A stretch of DNA of 64,000 nt from an uncultured Porphyromonas sp. GTDB taxonomy: Bacteria > Bacteroidota > Bacteroidia > Bacteroidales > Porphyromonadaceae. Of the stretch, positions 17,980-26,451 are shown piece after piece; position 1 is the stretch's first letter; every line of letters starts with the position of its first letter. Made by a program: the position numbers and the translations under genes. The stretch is from contig NZ_CABUAN010000003.1 of NCBI RefSeq assembly GCF_902489635.1, positions 1 to 64,000 on the forward strand, given 5' to 3'. The notes beneath the pieces were generated by a model. That model saw nothing but the letters and a program-made list of their open reading frames with translations. It searched no databases and was not told where the DNA came from.

Positions 17980-19377
17980 CTACTTGCTGGCTAGCTGCAG
18001 CTCGACGAGAGAGACATACTCATCAGCCAGTGCCGAGGCAGCCTCCTCGGTAGGAGCCTCCGTATAGACACGGACGATTGGCTCCGTATTGCTAGGACGT
18101 ACCTGCACCCACGAGTCTTCGAAGTCGATCTTCAGACCATCCTCTGTCAGAGGCTTCAGCGAGGCGACCTTGCGCTCTAAGTTTGCAAAGAGGGCTACCG
18201 CATCCGTCCCCGCAGGTAGCTCCACACGGCGCTTGCACATGGCGTAGTCGGGGTAGCGCTTACGTAGCTGGCTAACCGTCTCGCCGCTCTTTGCCAAGTG
18301 CGTGAGGAAGAGCGCGATGCCAACGAGCGCATCGCGTCCAGCGTGCAGATGCGGATAGATGACCCCGCCATTGCCCTCACCGCCGATGAGTGCGTCGGTC
18401 TCTCGCATACGCTTGACCACGTTGACCTCGCCGACCGCTGCGGGCGTGTAGCTCCCGCCATGCTGCTCGGTGATGTCGCGGAGAGCGCGTGTCGAACTCA
18501 TGTTGGAGACCGTGTTGCCACCCTCATGATAGCCGAGGAGGTAGTCAGCGACAGCGACCAGTGTGTACTCCTCGCCAAAGGGGTGCCCCGTCTCGTCAAT
18601 GATCGCAAGGCGATCCACGTCTGGGTCGACCGAAAAGCCCACATCGGCACGAGCTATGCGTACCAGCTCGCAGAGATCCACGAGGTGACTAGGTAGTGGC
18701 TCCGGATTGTGCGCAAACTTACCGTCGGGGGTGTCGTTGATCCCTCTCCACTCTTTGACGCCCAGTGCCTCAAAGAGCGGAGGCAGAGCGATAGCCCCGA
18801 CCGAGTTGATCGGATCGTAGGCGACCGTCAGCTCAGCCTTGCGGATAGCCTCCACGTCCACCTCGGGCAGTGCGAGGATTGCGTCGATATGCTTCTGCAG
18901 ATAGGAGTCGGTCGAGATGACTTGTCCCAAATCTTCTACCGAAGCAAAAGGCACGGTGTGATCTTCCGAGAGGCGTAGCACTTCGTTGCCACGATCTGCA
19001 TTGAGGAAGGTGCCGTCGCTACCTAGGAACTTCAGCGCGTTCCACTGGATCGGGTTGTGCGAAGCGGTGATGATGATTCCGCCATCGGCACGGTGTCCTA
19101 AGACAGCCATCTCAGTAGTGGGAGTCGTAGCCAGTCCTATGTTGATTACATCGCAGCCCATGCCGAGCAGCGTGCCGATGACCACTTGCTGCACCATCTC
19201 TCCCGATAGTCTGGCGTCGCGACCCACCACAATGGTTGGTCTGCTGATAGACTCGTAGAGCTTGATGTGCTGTGCATACCCCACGACAAAGTGTGCTATC
19301 GTCAGTGGGTTGAAGCCGTCCGTCGGAGAGCCTCCGACCGTGCCACGTATTCCAGAGATTGATTTGATGACCGTCAT
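17980..19377 (-). CDS. glmM: Phosphoglucosamine mutase
   Basis: Converts glucosamine-6-phosphate to glucosamine-1-phosphate for UDP-GlcNAc and peptidoglycan synthesis in the cytoplasm. The 465-residue protein is a full alpha-D-phosphohexomutase: SGIRGTVGG near the start, phosphoserine loop TASHNP with Ser106, metal loop DPDVDRLAI, sugar loop GGEGNGGVIYP, and a C-terminal phosphate site VRPSNTEPIVRVYTE. Length and the SGIRGT start match the Bacteroidetes GlmM-type branch rather than generic phosphomannomutases, but the family boundary is soft. The order DHH phosphoesterase, DUF4827, this gene is common in Bacteroidales. Confidence 0.85.
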   Translation of the reverse strand: MTVIKSISGIRGTVGGSPTDGFNPLTIAHFVVGYAQHIKLYESISRPTIVVGRDARLSGEMVQQVVIGTLLGMGCDVINIGLATTPTTEMAVLGHRADGGIIITASHNPIQWNALKFLGSDGTFLNADRGNEVLRLSEDHTVPFASVEDLGQVISTDSYLQKHIDAILALPEVDVEAIRKAELTVAYDPINSVGAIALPPLFEALGVKEWRGINDTPDGKFAHNPEPLPSHLVDLCELVRIARADVGFSVDPDVDRLAIIDETGHPFGEEYTLVAVADYLLGYHEGGNTVSNMSSTRALRDITEQHGGSYTPAAVGEVNVVKRMRETDALIGGEGNGGVIYPHLHAGRDALVGIALFLTHLAKSGETVSQLRKRYPDYAMCKRRVELPAGTDAVALFANLERKVASLKPLTEDGLKIDFEDSWVQVRPSNTEPIVRVYTEAPTEEAASALADEYVSLVELQLASK

Positions 19378-19461
19378 AGTATTGATTAAGTGTGTTGTTG
19401 CAAAAGTGAATAGCCTGCATGTCCCATATCACGAGACAGCATCAGAGATACCGGTAAGAGG

Positions 19462-20091
19462 TTAGGCCTCCTCGACAAACTGGTACCATACCTCCTCGCA
19501 ATACATCGGTGCACCCGCATTGTATGCGACATTGGGCCCGAGGAGGAAGGGAACGAGAAGGCGTATCCTAGCACCATTACCCACCATCGTGAGCGGATAG
19601 GCGACGCCCTCACACATCAGTGCGTCGATGGAGTGACCAAACTGCTCCTGGATCAGCTTATAGTGGATAGAACCAGTGCGGTCGCGGGTGTTGATGTAGA
19701 TAAACTCCGTAGACTGCTGGTAGCCCTTAGAGAGATTGTCAAAGGCATAACTGTAGTCTGGTGCGATGAAGCGACCTTTCATACGCAGCATGACACGCGT
19801 ACGCTCAGGCTTGGCCAGCTCACCACCTTTGTCGATGACCTGCATGTAGACGCCATTGGGGAACTTGTACCACACGTTGGGGTCAAACTCGCGCTGCTCC
19901 TCGACACCCTCCTGCACGTTCATTCCTTGCTCCTGAACGAAGTTGTCTATCATCTTCTTCTCGTCGCGTAGCATCTCCGAGAGCGACTTGATATGTTGCT
20001 TATCGCGACAGCTGGTCAAGGCACCCTGCCCCAGTAGGAGCATCAGGACGAGTGTCACAAGGGTGGTGATGGTATGGTTTGTTGCTTTCAT
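19462..20091 (-). CDS. DUF4827 family lipoprotein
   Basis: A 209-residue lipoprotein: long hydrophobic signal, lipobox LTSC with Cys28. The following domain (SLSEMLRDEKKMIDNFV, then WYKFPNGVYMQVIDKG, VMLRMKGRFI and EQFGHSIDALMCEG) fits DUF4827. The domain is strand-rich with a peptidyl-prolyl-isomerase-like look, which is inference. It lies 18 bp after the NrnA-type gene and 84 bp before glmM. Confidence 0.8.
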   Translation of the reverse strand: MKATNHTITTLVTLVLMLLLGQGALTSCRDKQHIKSLSEMLRDEKKMIDNFVQEQGMNVQEGVEEQREFDPNVWYKFPNGVYMQVIDKGGELAKPERTRVMLRMKGRFIAPDYSYAFDNLSKGYQQSTEFIYINTRDRTGSIHYKLIQEQFGHSIDALMCEGVAYPLTMVGNGARIRLLVPFLLGPNVAYNAGAPMYCEEVWYQFVEEA

Positions 20092-20109
20092 ATATCTATT
20101 GTCTAATCT

Positions 20110-21198
20110 CTAATTTCTAATCTCCGGATAATCCTGTACGAGCTGGCGCAGTCCCTGCCACACGAGTGCTAGCGCATCCGACAGCGTGCCCTGGTACTCA
20201 GCACCCGCAGCGTTCAGATGCCCGCCCCCATCAAAGAGTTTGCTCGCCACCTCATTGACTGGCAAGTTCCCTTGCGAGCGCAGCGAGATCTTGACCGGTT
20301 CGTCGGGATCACGTTGCTCCCTAAGGAACGCAACTGCTCGTATACCCGCCACATCAAGAGGCACGTTTACCAAGCCCTCCGTATCCCCAGGCTCTATGCC
20401 AAAGCGGTCAAAGTCCTCCTGTCTGAGCGTAAAGACCGCCACCCCTAGATCGAGGTCGTAAGTGGTGCGCTCATTGATGATATAGCCGAGGAGTCGCTGT
20501 CGGCTCAGCTTGTCACTCTTGAAGATCCGTAGCACGATCTCCTCATGCCTTGCACCGACCTCTAGGAGATGAGCGATCGTCCTAAAGAGCGTCGGGGTAA
20601 TCTGTCCATGTCGCAAGAGACCCGTATCCGTGTAGGTCGCTGCCAGCAAGCAGGTCGCCATATCGGCGCCGCCATGTAGCTCTAGCTCTCTCGACTCACC
20701 GCCACCGAGTAGCTCCGCTATGAGGAAGCCCGTAGCACACGCCGAGGTGTCGCTATACATCTCATCGACCAGTCCCATCTCAGGCTCTGGATGATGATCT
20801 ATCATCACAGAGCGTACCTCGGGCTTACGCACGATCTCAGCGATCAAGGGCTCAAGCGGGTTGCCGATGCGCCCCAGATGGTTGAAGTCGACCAGAAGCA
20901 GTAGCCTCGCTTGAGCCAATATATGACGTATCGGCTCTAAGTCGCTCTGCGGTGAGAGCTGATGTATCGTCTCAGCGCCAGGGAGCCAGAGGAGGTTGTC
21001 CGGCATACGCCCCACGACCATGATAGAGACCTCGTCAGCACCGCGTGCTAGCAGATAGCTACGTAGAGCCAAGGCACTGCCTATGCAGTCCCCGTCGGGC
21101 GACTTGTGTCCTACGATGACGACACGACGCTCGCCCTCGCCTCCTAGGGAGGTTAGATCCAGAGTGTCTGATAAAGGTCTATTGCTAAGTTGCGACAT
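20110..21198 (-). CDS. DHH-family phosphoesterase, NrnA-type oligoribonuclease/pAp phosphatase
   Basis: A 362-residue cytoplasmic phosphoesterase of the DHH/DHHA1 superfamily. Motifs: GHKSPDGDCIGSA (motif I), LLLVDFNHLGRIG (motif II), IDHHPEPEMG (the DHH motif), then a DHHA1 domain ending in GGGHLNAAGAEY. Family members degrade short RNA oligomers, dephosphorylate pAp, or cleave pApA from c-di-AMP breakdown; the last is worth noting because this window also encodes a diadenylate cyclase and a PgpH-type enzyme. It is the first gene of the operon, with a -7 box at 21224-21231. Confidence 0.85.
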   Translation of the reverse strand: MSQLSNRPLSDTLDLTSLGGEGERRVVIVGHKSPDGDCIGSALALRSYLLARGADEVSIMVVGRMPDNLLWLPGAETIHQLSPQSDLEPIRHILAQARLLLLVDFNHLGRIGNPLEPLIAEIVRKPEVRSVMIDHHPEPEMGLVDEMYSDTSACATGFLIAELLGGGESRELELHGGADMATCLLAATYTDTGLLRHGQITPTLFRTIAHLLEVGARHEEIVLRIFKSDKLSRQRLLGYIINERTTYDLDLGVAVFTLRQEDFDRFGIEPGDTEGLVNVPLDVAGIRAVAFLREQRDPDEPVKISLRSQGNLPVNEVASKLFDGGGHLNAAGAEYQGTLSDALALVWQGLRQLVQDYPEIRN

Positions 21199-21223
21199 AG
21201 AGATCGGGAAAGGTATACACCCG

Positions 21224-21231
21224 CAAAGATA
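21224..21231 (-). promoter_or_regulatory. -7 box TATCTTTG for the NrnA-glmM-rlmD operon
   Basis: TATCTTTG on the minus strand lies 26 bp before the start codon at 21198. No -33 element is clear because the upstream DNA is heptamer repeat sequence. Confidence 0.55.
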
Positions 21232-21335
21232 CGAAATTAGAAGTTAGAGATTAGATTCTAGTGGCACTAGCTAGTGCCACTAGCCAACAGCCAACGGCCA
21301 ACAACCAAAAAGCAGGGCAAATTCAACGCCGGCTC

Positions 21336-21606
21336 GTTACAATTATTTGGATCTGATTACATGTCGAGGCGGTGCCGTGTCGGGGAAAACTGATTTCCAC
21401 GTGGAGATTTTGAAATATCCAGGTGGAGAATTTTTATTTTCCACGTGGGGAAGAAAAAATTCTTCGGAGGAATCAAATGAAACTTCGGAGGAAATGAATC
21501 ACGCCCACGTGGAAAATAAAAAATATCCACGTGGAGATTTGAGATTTTCCACGTGGATATTCGAGAAAGGAGGGAATCGGACTAATTTCCCCGTAAAGAT
21601 ATGTTA
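21336..21606. repeat. Palindromic CCACGTGG element, copy B
   Basis: It starts GTTACAATTATTTGGA like copy A and carries TGTCGGGGAAAACTGATTTCC, six CCACGTGG-type palindromes and the GAAACTTCGGAGGAA repeat. The right end differs from copy A: GATATTCGAGAAAGGAGG, then TTTCCCCGTAAAGATATG, as in copy C. Two right-end types therefore exist. Confidence 0.85.
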
Positions 21607-21701
21607 TTAGAGGTTGGAGATTAGAGACTTTCGCTAGGCGTGCTAGTAATCCTAGTGGCACTAGAGCTACTAGCCTTTGGCTTTTAGCCTTTTGCCGATT
21701 T

Positions 21702-22616
21702 CTAGCGATAGAGATAGGTGAGGAGGACGAGGAGACTGGCAAGCAGCGTGACAGCGATGACGATGCGGATGGTGCGTCGGAGTGTCTGTGCAGTGACAGG
21801 ATGGATCGGGGTGCCGATATAGGGCTTCTCGACGAGCATACCGTGGTAGATGTTGGGCCCGCCAAACTGCACCCCAAGGATACCCGCCAGAGCTGACTCG
21901 GGATAGCCCGAATTGGGACTAGCATGCTTGCGCGCATCCCGCCACACGGTGCGTACGGCTCGCCGACTCGGAGCCACAAGGAGCATCAGGAGCGCCGTGA
22001 GACGAGACGGGATGTAGTTCGCAGCGTCATCGAGGATACGTGCAGCAAAGTAGCCGAAGTCTTTGTAGTGCTGGTCTTTGTAGCCGATCATGGAGTCGAG
22101 CGTATTGATCATTTTGTACGCCATCATGAGTGGCACCCCGCCCAGAGCGTAGAAGCAGAGCGGAGCGATGACGCCGTCGGAGAGATTCTCCGCAAGTGTC
22201 TCCAGCACAGCGGTGCGGATCTGCGCGAAGGTGAGCTGCGAGGTGTCACGACCCACGATCCAGGAGAGACGCTTGCGCGCCCCCTCGAGGTCATCAGCCA
22301 CCACATAACGCTCTACCGCTAGAGCTTCGCCGATCAAGCTCCGCGGGCAGATCGCAAAGAAGAAAAAGATCGTCTGCCAAGCCAATAAGACGTAACGATA
22401 GTCCGCTAGAAGCCATTCGACAGCATAGAAAAAGCCCCAGACGCCCAGCACGAGTGTGAGGGAGAGAAGCGTGCCTTTTGCCTTCTGATGGGGCGGATGG
22501 TTGAGCCACCGCTCGCCCCATGCGATGAGCTGACCAAAGAGTCGTATCGGGTGGAGTGCCCAGCGGGGATCACCTAGGAGCAGGTCGAGGAGGAGACCAA
22601 AGAGTAGCGGGTACAT
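21702..22616 (-). CDS. cbiB: Adenosylcobinamide-phosphate synthase CbiB
   Basis: An inner-membrane enzyme of 304 residues that attaches aminopropanol phosphate to adenosylcobyric acid. ATG 22616 follows the previous stop by one base and begins the canonical CbiB start MYPLLFGLLLDLLLGDP, with HPIRLFG right after. Membrane segments lie at about 60-105. Conserved stretches include SLIGEALAVERYVVADDLEGAR, then NLSDGVIAPLCFYALGGVP and GYPESALAGILGVQFGGPN. It is the last gene of the cobalamin run; its product acts together with CobQ and the threonine-phosphate decarboxylase upstream. Confidence 0.9.
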   Translation of the reverse strand: MYPLLFGLLLDLLLGDPRWALHPIRLFGQLIAWGERWLNHPPHQKAKGTLLSLTLVLGVWGFFYAVEWLLADYRYVLLAWQTIFFFFAICPRSLIGEALAVERYVVADDLEGARKRLSWIVGRDTSQLTFAQIRTAVLETLAENLSDGVIAPLCFYALGGVPLMMAYKMINTLDSMIGYKDQHYKDFGYFAARILDDAANYIPSRLTALLMLLVAPSRRAVRTVWRDARKHASPNSGYPESALAGILGVQFGGPNIYHGMLVEKPYIGTPIHPVTAQTLRRTIRIVIAVTLLASLLVLLTYLYR

Positions 22617-22617
22617 G

Positions 22618-23637
22618 CTATAAGTAGCTTGACAAACCACGGAGCAACGCTTGACCAGCTTCGGGAGACTGCACCGAGAGGCGGAAGTGGCGAGGCGAGA
22701 GAGAGCGGAAGTTGGCCGCATCACGGATCAAGACGCCATGCTGCGTGACGAGGTACTCCTTGAGCTGGGCTGCGGTGCCGCGCTCCTCATCTAGGCAAGC
22801 GAGGAAGTAAGGCGTAGGACTGGGTGTCAGCGAGACACCGGCGATCTGCGCCACCTCGTGAGCGAGGTGCTGCGCCTCCCGCACCAAGCCCGCAGCGTCA
22901 GGTAGCAACTGGTCGTAATGCTGGCAGATGTAAGCTCCTGCCTCTAGGGCAAGGGCATTGACGCTCCACGGTGAGCGGAGCGGTTCCAGGCGAGCCAGTA
23001 GCGAAGGGTGAGCAACGATGTAGCCGAGACGTATGCCTGGGAGCGCGAAGCTCTTGGTCAGCGAACGAACGATGATCAGATTGGGATGATGTGCCACTTC
23101 GTCTAGGAGCGTCACCGGCTCGGCACAGAGCTCGGCGTAAGCTTCGTCCACGATTACGTAACTATCTGGATGCGCCGTGCAGTAGTTGAGCAGTGCAGCT
23201 CGATGCGAGATCTCACCGTCGGGATTGTTGGGCAGAGCACTCCAGAGGAGGTCGGCCGGGGCGCTTTGGCTGGCTATATCGCTTGTCGGGATATAGGTAA
23301 TGTGATGGCGATAGAGCTGGCAGGCGTCTTCATACTCAGCAAAGGAGGGGACGGTGATGAGCGTCTCGCCTCCTGCAAAGAGATGCGCTAAGAGGTAAAA
23401 AGCCTCCGTCGATCCACTGGTCACCAGTAGCCAGTCGGGATCAAGGCACCAGTGCTGTGCCAAGAGTCCCCGCAACTCCTTCGCCTGAGGGTCTGGATAG
23501 TGTGTCAAGCTCTCTAGCCGCTCTGAGAGATAGTCTATAATTTCGCCCGCATGATTGCGGTAAGGCACATTGCTAGAGAAGTCGTAGCGCACGAGCGCTC
23601 CGTAGCTGTATCGGTCGTCCCCGTGTCCTACTATCAT
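22618..23637 (-). CDS. cobD: Threonine-phosphate decarboxylase-like aminotransferase
   Basis: A PLP enzyme of 339 residues from the class I/II aminotransferase fold, probably making (R)-1-aminopropan-2-ol phosphate from L-threonine phosphate for CbiB. Seen: GHGDDRYSYG at the start, THYPDPQAKELR, SGSTEAFYLLA, SALPNNPDGE, VDEAYAEL, and the Schiff-base lysine in SLTKSFALPGIRLGY. Similar sequences include histidinol-phosphate aminotransferase, but position between cobQ and cbiB makes the cobalamin role much more likely. It overlaps cobQ by 4 bp, consistent with translational coupling. Symbol follows Salmonella usage. Confidence 0.85.
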   Translation of the reverse strand: MIVGHGDDRYSYGALVRYDFSSNVPYRNHAGEIIDYLSERLESLTHYPDPQAKELRGLLAQHWCLDPDWLLVTSGSTEAFYLLAHLFAGGETLITVPSFAEYEDACQLYRHHITYIPTSDIASQSAPADLLWSALPNNPDGEISHRAALLNYCTAHPDSYVIVDEAYAELCAEPVTLLDEVAHHPNLIIVRSLTKSFALPGIRLGYIVAHPSLLARLEPLRSPWSVNALALEAGAYICQHYDQLLPDAAGLVREAQHLAHEVAQIAGVSLTPSPTPYFLACLDEERGTAAQLKEYLVTQHGVLIRDAANFRSLSPRHFRLSVQSPEAGQALLRGLSSYL

Positions 23638-25115
23638 ACGTTGCGCAGACTTTGTAGCATATACTCGATATCTAGATGCTGACGCATGTGCTCGGCGAGT
23701 CGGTCGTAAGCCGCTTCGCGCGTAGCAAAGGTGCGCTCTAGGTGGTAGGTTCGCGCCGGAGCTACCTCGTGCAGGATCTGCTGTACGATCGCCTCATTGT
23801 CCCAGATGCCGTGCATGTAGCTACCCCACAGGCGAGGAGAGACCCAGTAGCCGTCAGGCATGTCGCCAGCTCTCATGACTACGGGCGAGTCGGGCGCATC
23901 GACGGGCTGCGTCACCCCGCAGTGGATCTCGTAGCCCTGACAATCGGGAGTACCCGTAGGAAGGTAGGTAAAAGTGGAGGTACGTACCGCTTTATTGCTC
24001 TGCAGCGTGGTCTCTGTGGGTAGGAGTCCTAAGCCACGGACGGTGCGCGGTTCGCCCTCGACGCCATCGCTGTCTGTGATGCGCAGACCCATCATCTGAT
24101 AACCTCCGCAGATGCCGTAGAGCGGTCGACCCGCCTTGTGATGAGCCTGGATGACCGCATCGAGCCCCTCAGCCTGTAGCCAGAGGAGGTCGTCGATCGT
24201 GTTCTTACTCCCGGGGAGCATGATGATGTCCGCCTGGCGCAACGCCTCCGCATCGGAAGTGAAGTAGAGCGTGACGCCAGAGATGAAGCGTAGCGAGTCA
24301 AAGTCGGTGAAGTTGGAGATGTGCGGCAGTCGCACCACCGCCACATTGAGTGTGTCGGGTCGAGGCTGCGCAGCGTAGCTATCGATGGAGACCCCATCCT
24401 CTGCATCTATCTGCATATTGGGCAGGTAAGGGAGTAACCCCACGACGGGCACTTTGGTCAACTCCTGAATGATCTTCCGCCCCGAGTCAAAGAGCGAGCT
24501 GTCGCCTCGGAACTTATTGATGATGATCCCCTTGATCGCAGCGCGCTCTGCTGGGGGCAATAGCTCGATCGTCCCGTAGAGACTGCCGAAGATGCCCCCA
24601 CGCTCGATGTCTGCCACGAGGTAAACGTCAGCACCCGTACGCAGCGCCACCCGCATGTTGACAATGTCCATCGGCCATAAGTTGACCTCCGAGATGCTGC
24701 CGGCACCCTCTATTACGATCGGGTTGTACTGGCTCGCTAATCTGTCAAACGCTTTCATCGCCTCTATAAAGAGTGGCTTGCGCTGCTCCGCATTGAAATA
24801 AGAGCGTGCCGACTGATTGCCCACCGCCTTGCCGTTGAGGATCACTTGCGTGGTCTGATCGGCCGTCGGCTTGAGGAGGATTGGGTTCATATCGGTGTGG
24901 CAAGGTATGCCGCACGCCTCCGCCTGTACCGCTTGCGCACGACCTATCTCGCCCTCTTCGGGGGTGGGATAGCTATTGAGCGACATGTTTTGCGCCTTAA
25001 AGGGAGCGGGCTTGTACCCCTCCTGCAGCAAGATACGACAGATGCCTGTCGCCACGATGGACTTCCCTACGTCGGAGCCTGTTCCGACGAGCATTATCGG
25101 CTTTAGCTTATTCAT
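23634..25115 (-). CDS. cobQ: Cobyric acid synthase
   Basis: ATP- and glutamine-dependent amidation of adenosylcobyrinic acid a,c-diamide at four side chains. The 493-residue protein has an N-terminal dethiobiotin-synthetase-like domain (MLVGTGSDVGKS, FKAQNMSLNSYPT, PILLKP) and a C-terminal class I glutaminase-like domain with YGICGGYQMMG (Cys nucleophile) and the His of GSYMHGIWDN. Start ATG 25115 was preferred over a TTG six codons upstream; it overlaps cobC by 8 bp. Confidence 0.9.
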   Translation of the reverse strand: MNKLKPIMLVGTGSDVGKSIVATGICRILLQEGYKPAPFKAQNMSLNSYPTPEEGEIGRAQAVQAEACGIPCHTDMNPILLKPTADQTTQVILNGKAVGNQSARSYFNAEQRKPLFIEAMKAFDRLASQYNPIVIEGAGSISEVNLWPMDIVNMRVALRTGADVYLVADIERGGIFGSLYGTIELLPPAERAAIKGIIINKFRGDSSLFDSGRKIIQELTKVPVVGLLPYLPNMQIDAEDGVSIDSYAAQPRPDTLNVAVVRLPHISNFTDFDSLRFISGVTLYFTSDAEALRQADIIMLPGSKNTIDDLLWLQAEGLDAVIQAHHKAGRPLYGICGGYQMMGLRITDSDGVEGEPRTVRGLGLLPTETTLQSNKAVRTSTFTYLPTGTPDCQGYEIHCGVTQPVDAPDSPVVMRAGDMPDGYWVSPRLWGSYMHGIWDNEAIVQQILHEVAPARTYHLERTFATREAAYDRLAEHMRQHLDIEYMLQSLRNV

Positions 25116-25638
25116 ATTGATAGATTTCTCCAAAGTTAACCTCCTGCGCCATCGCTTCGCTAGGCGAGAGCTTGCCCAGCAAAATACGATAAGCGCGAAT
25201 GACCCCTGCGTGCGTCACAAGCAACGTCTGACGGCTCTTGTCCCGCTCCGCCTCAAAGTCGGCTACCCGCGCCAGTAGGTCGTCGTGACTCTCGCCGTCC
25301 GCTGTCTTAGCGTGCCAGTAGTCGGCAAACCACGCTCGTCCAGCCTCTTGCTCGTAGACCTCCTGCCAAGAGAGCCCTTCCCATGCGCCAAAGTTCAGTT
25401 CGCGCAGTCGCTCGTCCTGACAAGTGGTCAGCCCCTTTGTCAGGGCTATCGCCTCAGCGAGGACAGCGCAGCGGAGCGATGGACTACTGTAGATCTTGTC
25501 TAGCTGGACTTTCCTCAGCTCTGCGACGATCTGCTGAGCATAGCGAGGGTACTCCTCCGAGAGTGGCACTTCGAGCCAGCCGTAGCAGATGCCTTTCGGT
25601 AGGGCAACAGGGGTGTGACGCACGAGGTAGAGACTCAT
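25108..25638 (-). CDS. cobC: Alpha-ribazole phosphatase-like histidine phosphatase
   Basis: A 176-residue phosphoglycerate-mutase-like histidine phosphatase, expected to remove phosphate from alpha-ribazole-5'-phosphate or cobalamin phosphate late in nucleotide-loop assembly. Seen: catalytic LVRHTP near the start, GWLEVPLSEE, SSPSLRCAVLAEAI, the acid-base ERLRELNFGAWEGLSW, and the second His in LLVTHAGVIRA. It lies between cobS and cobQ. A second phosphatase domain is fused to CobU in this cluster, so the two may divide substrates. Confidence 0.85.
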   Translation of the reverse strand: MSLYLVRHTPVALPKGICYGWLEVPLSEEYPRYAQQIVAELRKVQLDKIYSSPSLRCAVLAEAIALTKGLTTCQDERLRELNFGAWEGLSWQEVYEQEAGRAWFADYWHAKTADGESHDDLLARVADFEAERDKSRQTLLVTHAGVIRAYRILLGKLSPSEAMAQEVNFGEIYQYE

Positions 25639-25643
25639 ACTGG

Positions 25644-26429
25644 TCAGGCGTAGATAGTTACTACAAGTGTGACCAGCAGTAGCGTCAGCTCGGCGAGGCA
25701 GACAATAGCTCCCAGCACATCACCCGTGTGTCCGCCGATACGCTTGTTGCTAATGCGCATGATCAGTAGCGACTGCCCGATCATCAGCACGGGAGCCACA
25801 ACAGCAGCCTGCCAGGGCAGGAGCAAGAGGGCTAGGAGTGCCCAGACAGCCGCTATGAGTAGCGTCTTCGTAGTGACCGCTTGTCGCAGATGCGTCGCCT
25901 TGCTCGCCTCGCCACTCTTACGTGCGTAGGTCGAGAGGCGCATCACGAGGATGGGCATCCAGCGTGCCACCACTGCCATCGCTACGATCGTCCCGATGGC
26001 GGTCTCGTAAGGTATGTAGCTCAGCAGGACGACACGACTCATGAGGAGCATCACCAGGCCCAAGATACCGTACACGCCTGTCGAGCTGTCCTTCATAATG
26101 CGTAGCGTCGTATCCCTATCGTGATACCCGCCGAAGGCATCGCAATAGTCCGACAAACCATCCTCATGCATCCCGCCCGTGACAACTAAGCCAACGATCA
26201 CGCTCATCACCGCAGCCACCGCATTTGGTAGATAGTAGCCGGCCAAGGCATAGATCCCAGCCATCACAGTTCCTACGATCGCTCCCAGCAGAGGAAAGTA
26301 GCGAAAGGACTCCCCCATCCGCTCCTCACGATACGTCACATGCCCCACTGGTATGCGGGTGTAGAAGAGTAGCGAGAGACGAAGCAGGTCCCACTCAGAG
26401 CGTATCGTGCGTAGCAAGTGCAAAGCCAT
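25644..26429 (-). CDS. cobS: Adenosylcobinamide-GDP ribazoletransferase
   Basis: An integral membrane cobalamin synthase of 261 residues joining adenosylcobinamide-GDP with alpha-ribazole. The signature GGMHEDGLSDYCDAFGG, followed by RIMKDSSTGVYG, is clear, and TRIPVG occurs early. Five to six hydrophobic segments are visible. It lies 22 bp after cobT and 5 bp before cobC. Confidence 0.93.
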   Translation of the reverse strand: MALHLLRTIRSEWDLLRLSLLFYTRIPVGHVTYREERMGESFRYFPLLGAIVGTVMAGIYALAGYYLPNAVAAVMSVIVGLVVTGGMHEDGLSDYCDAFGGYHDRDTTLRIMKDSSTGVYGILGLVMLLMSRVVLLSYIPYETAIGTIVAMAVVARWMPILVMRLSTYARKSGEASKATHLRQAVTTKTLLIAAVWALLALLLLPWQAAVVAPVLMIGQSLLIMRISNKRIGGHTGDVLGAIVCLAELTLLLVTLVVTIYA

Positions 26430-26451
26430 AGGTCTAGAGTCTCTTTTCTTA

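Larger units (their letters stand above)
21199..21701. other. Intergenic region between cobalamin cluster and NrnA operon
   Basis: Besides the promoter at 21224-21231 it holds short-repeat mosaics at about 21236-21305 (7-bp units such as GTTAGAG and GGCCAAC, plus CACTAG units), palindromic element copy B at 21336-21606, and a second mosaic at about 21607-21700. No gene is seen. Confidence 0.7.
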
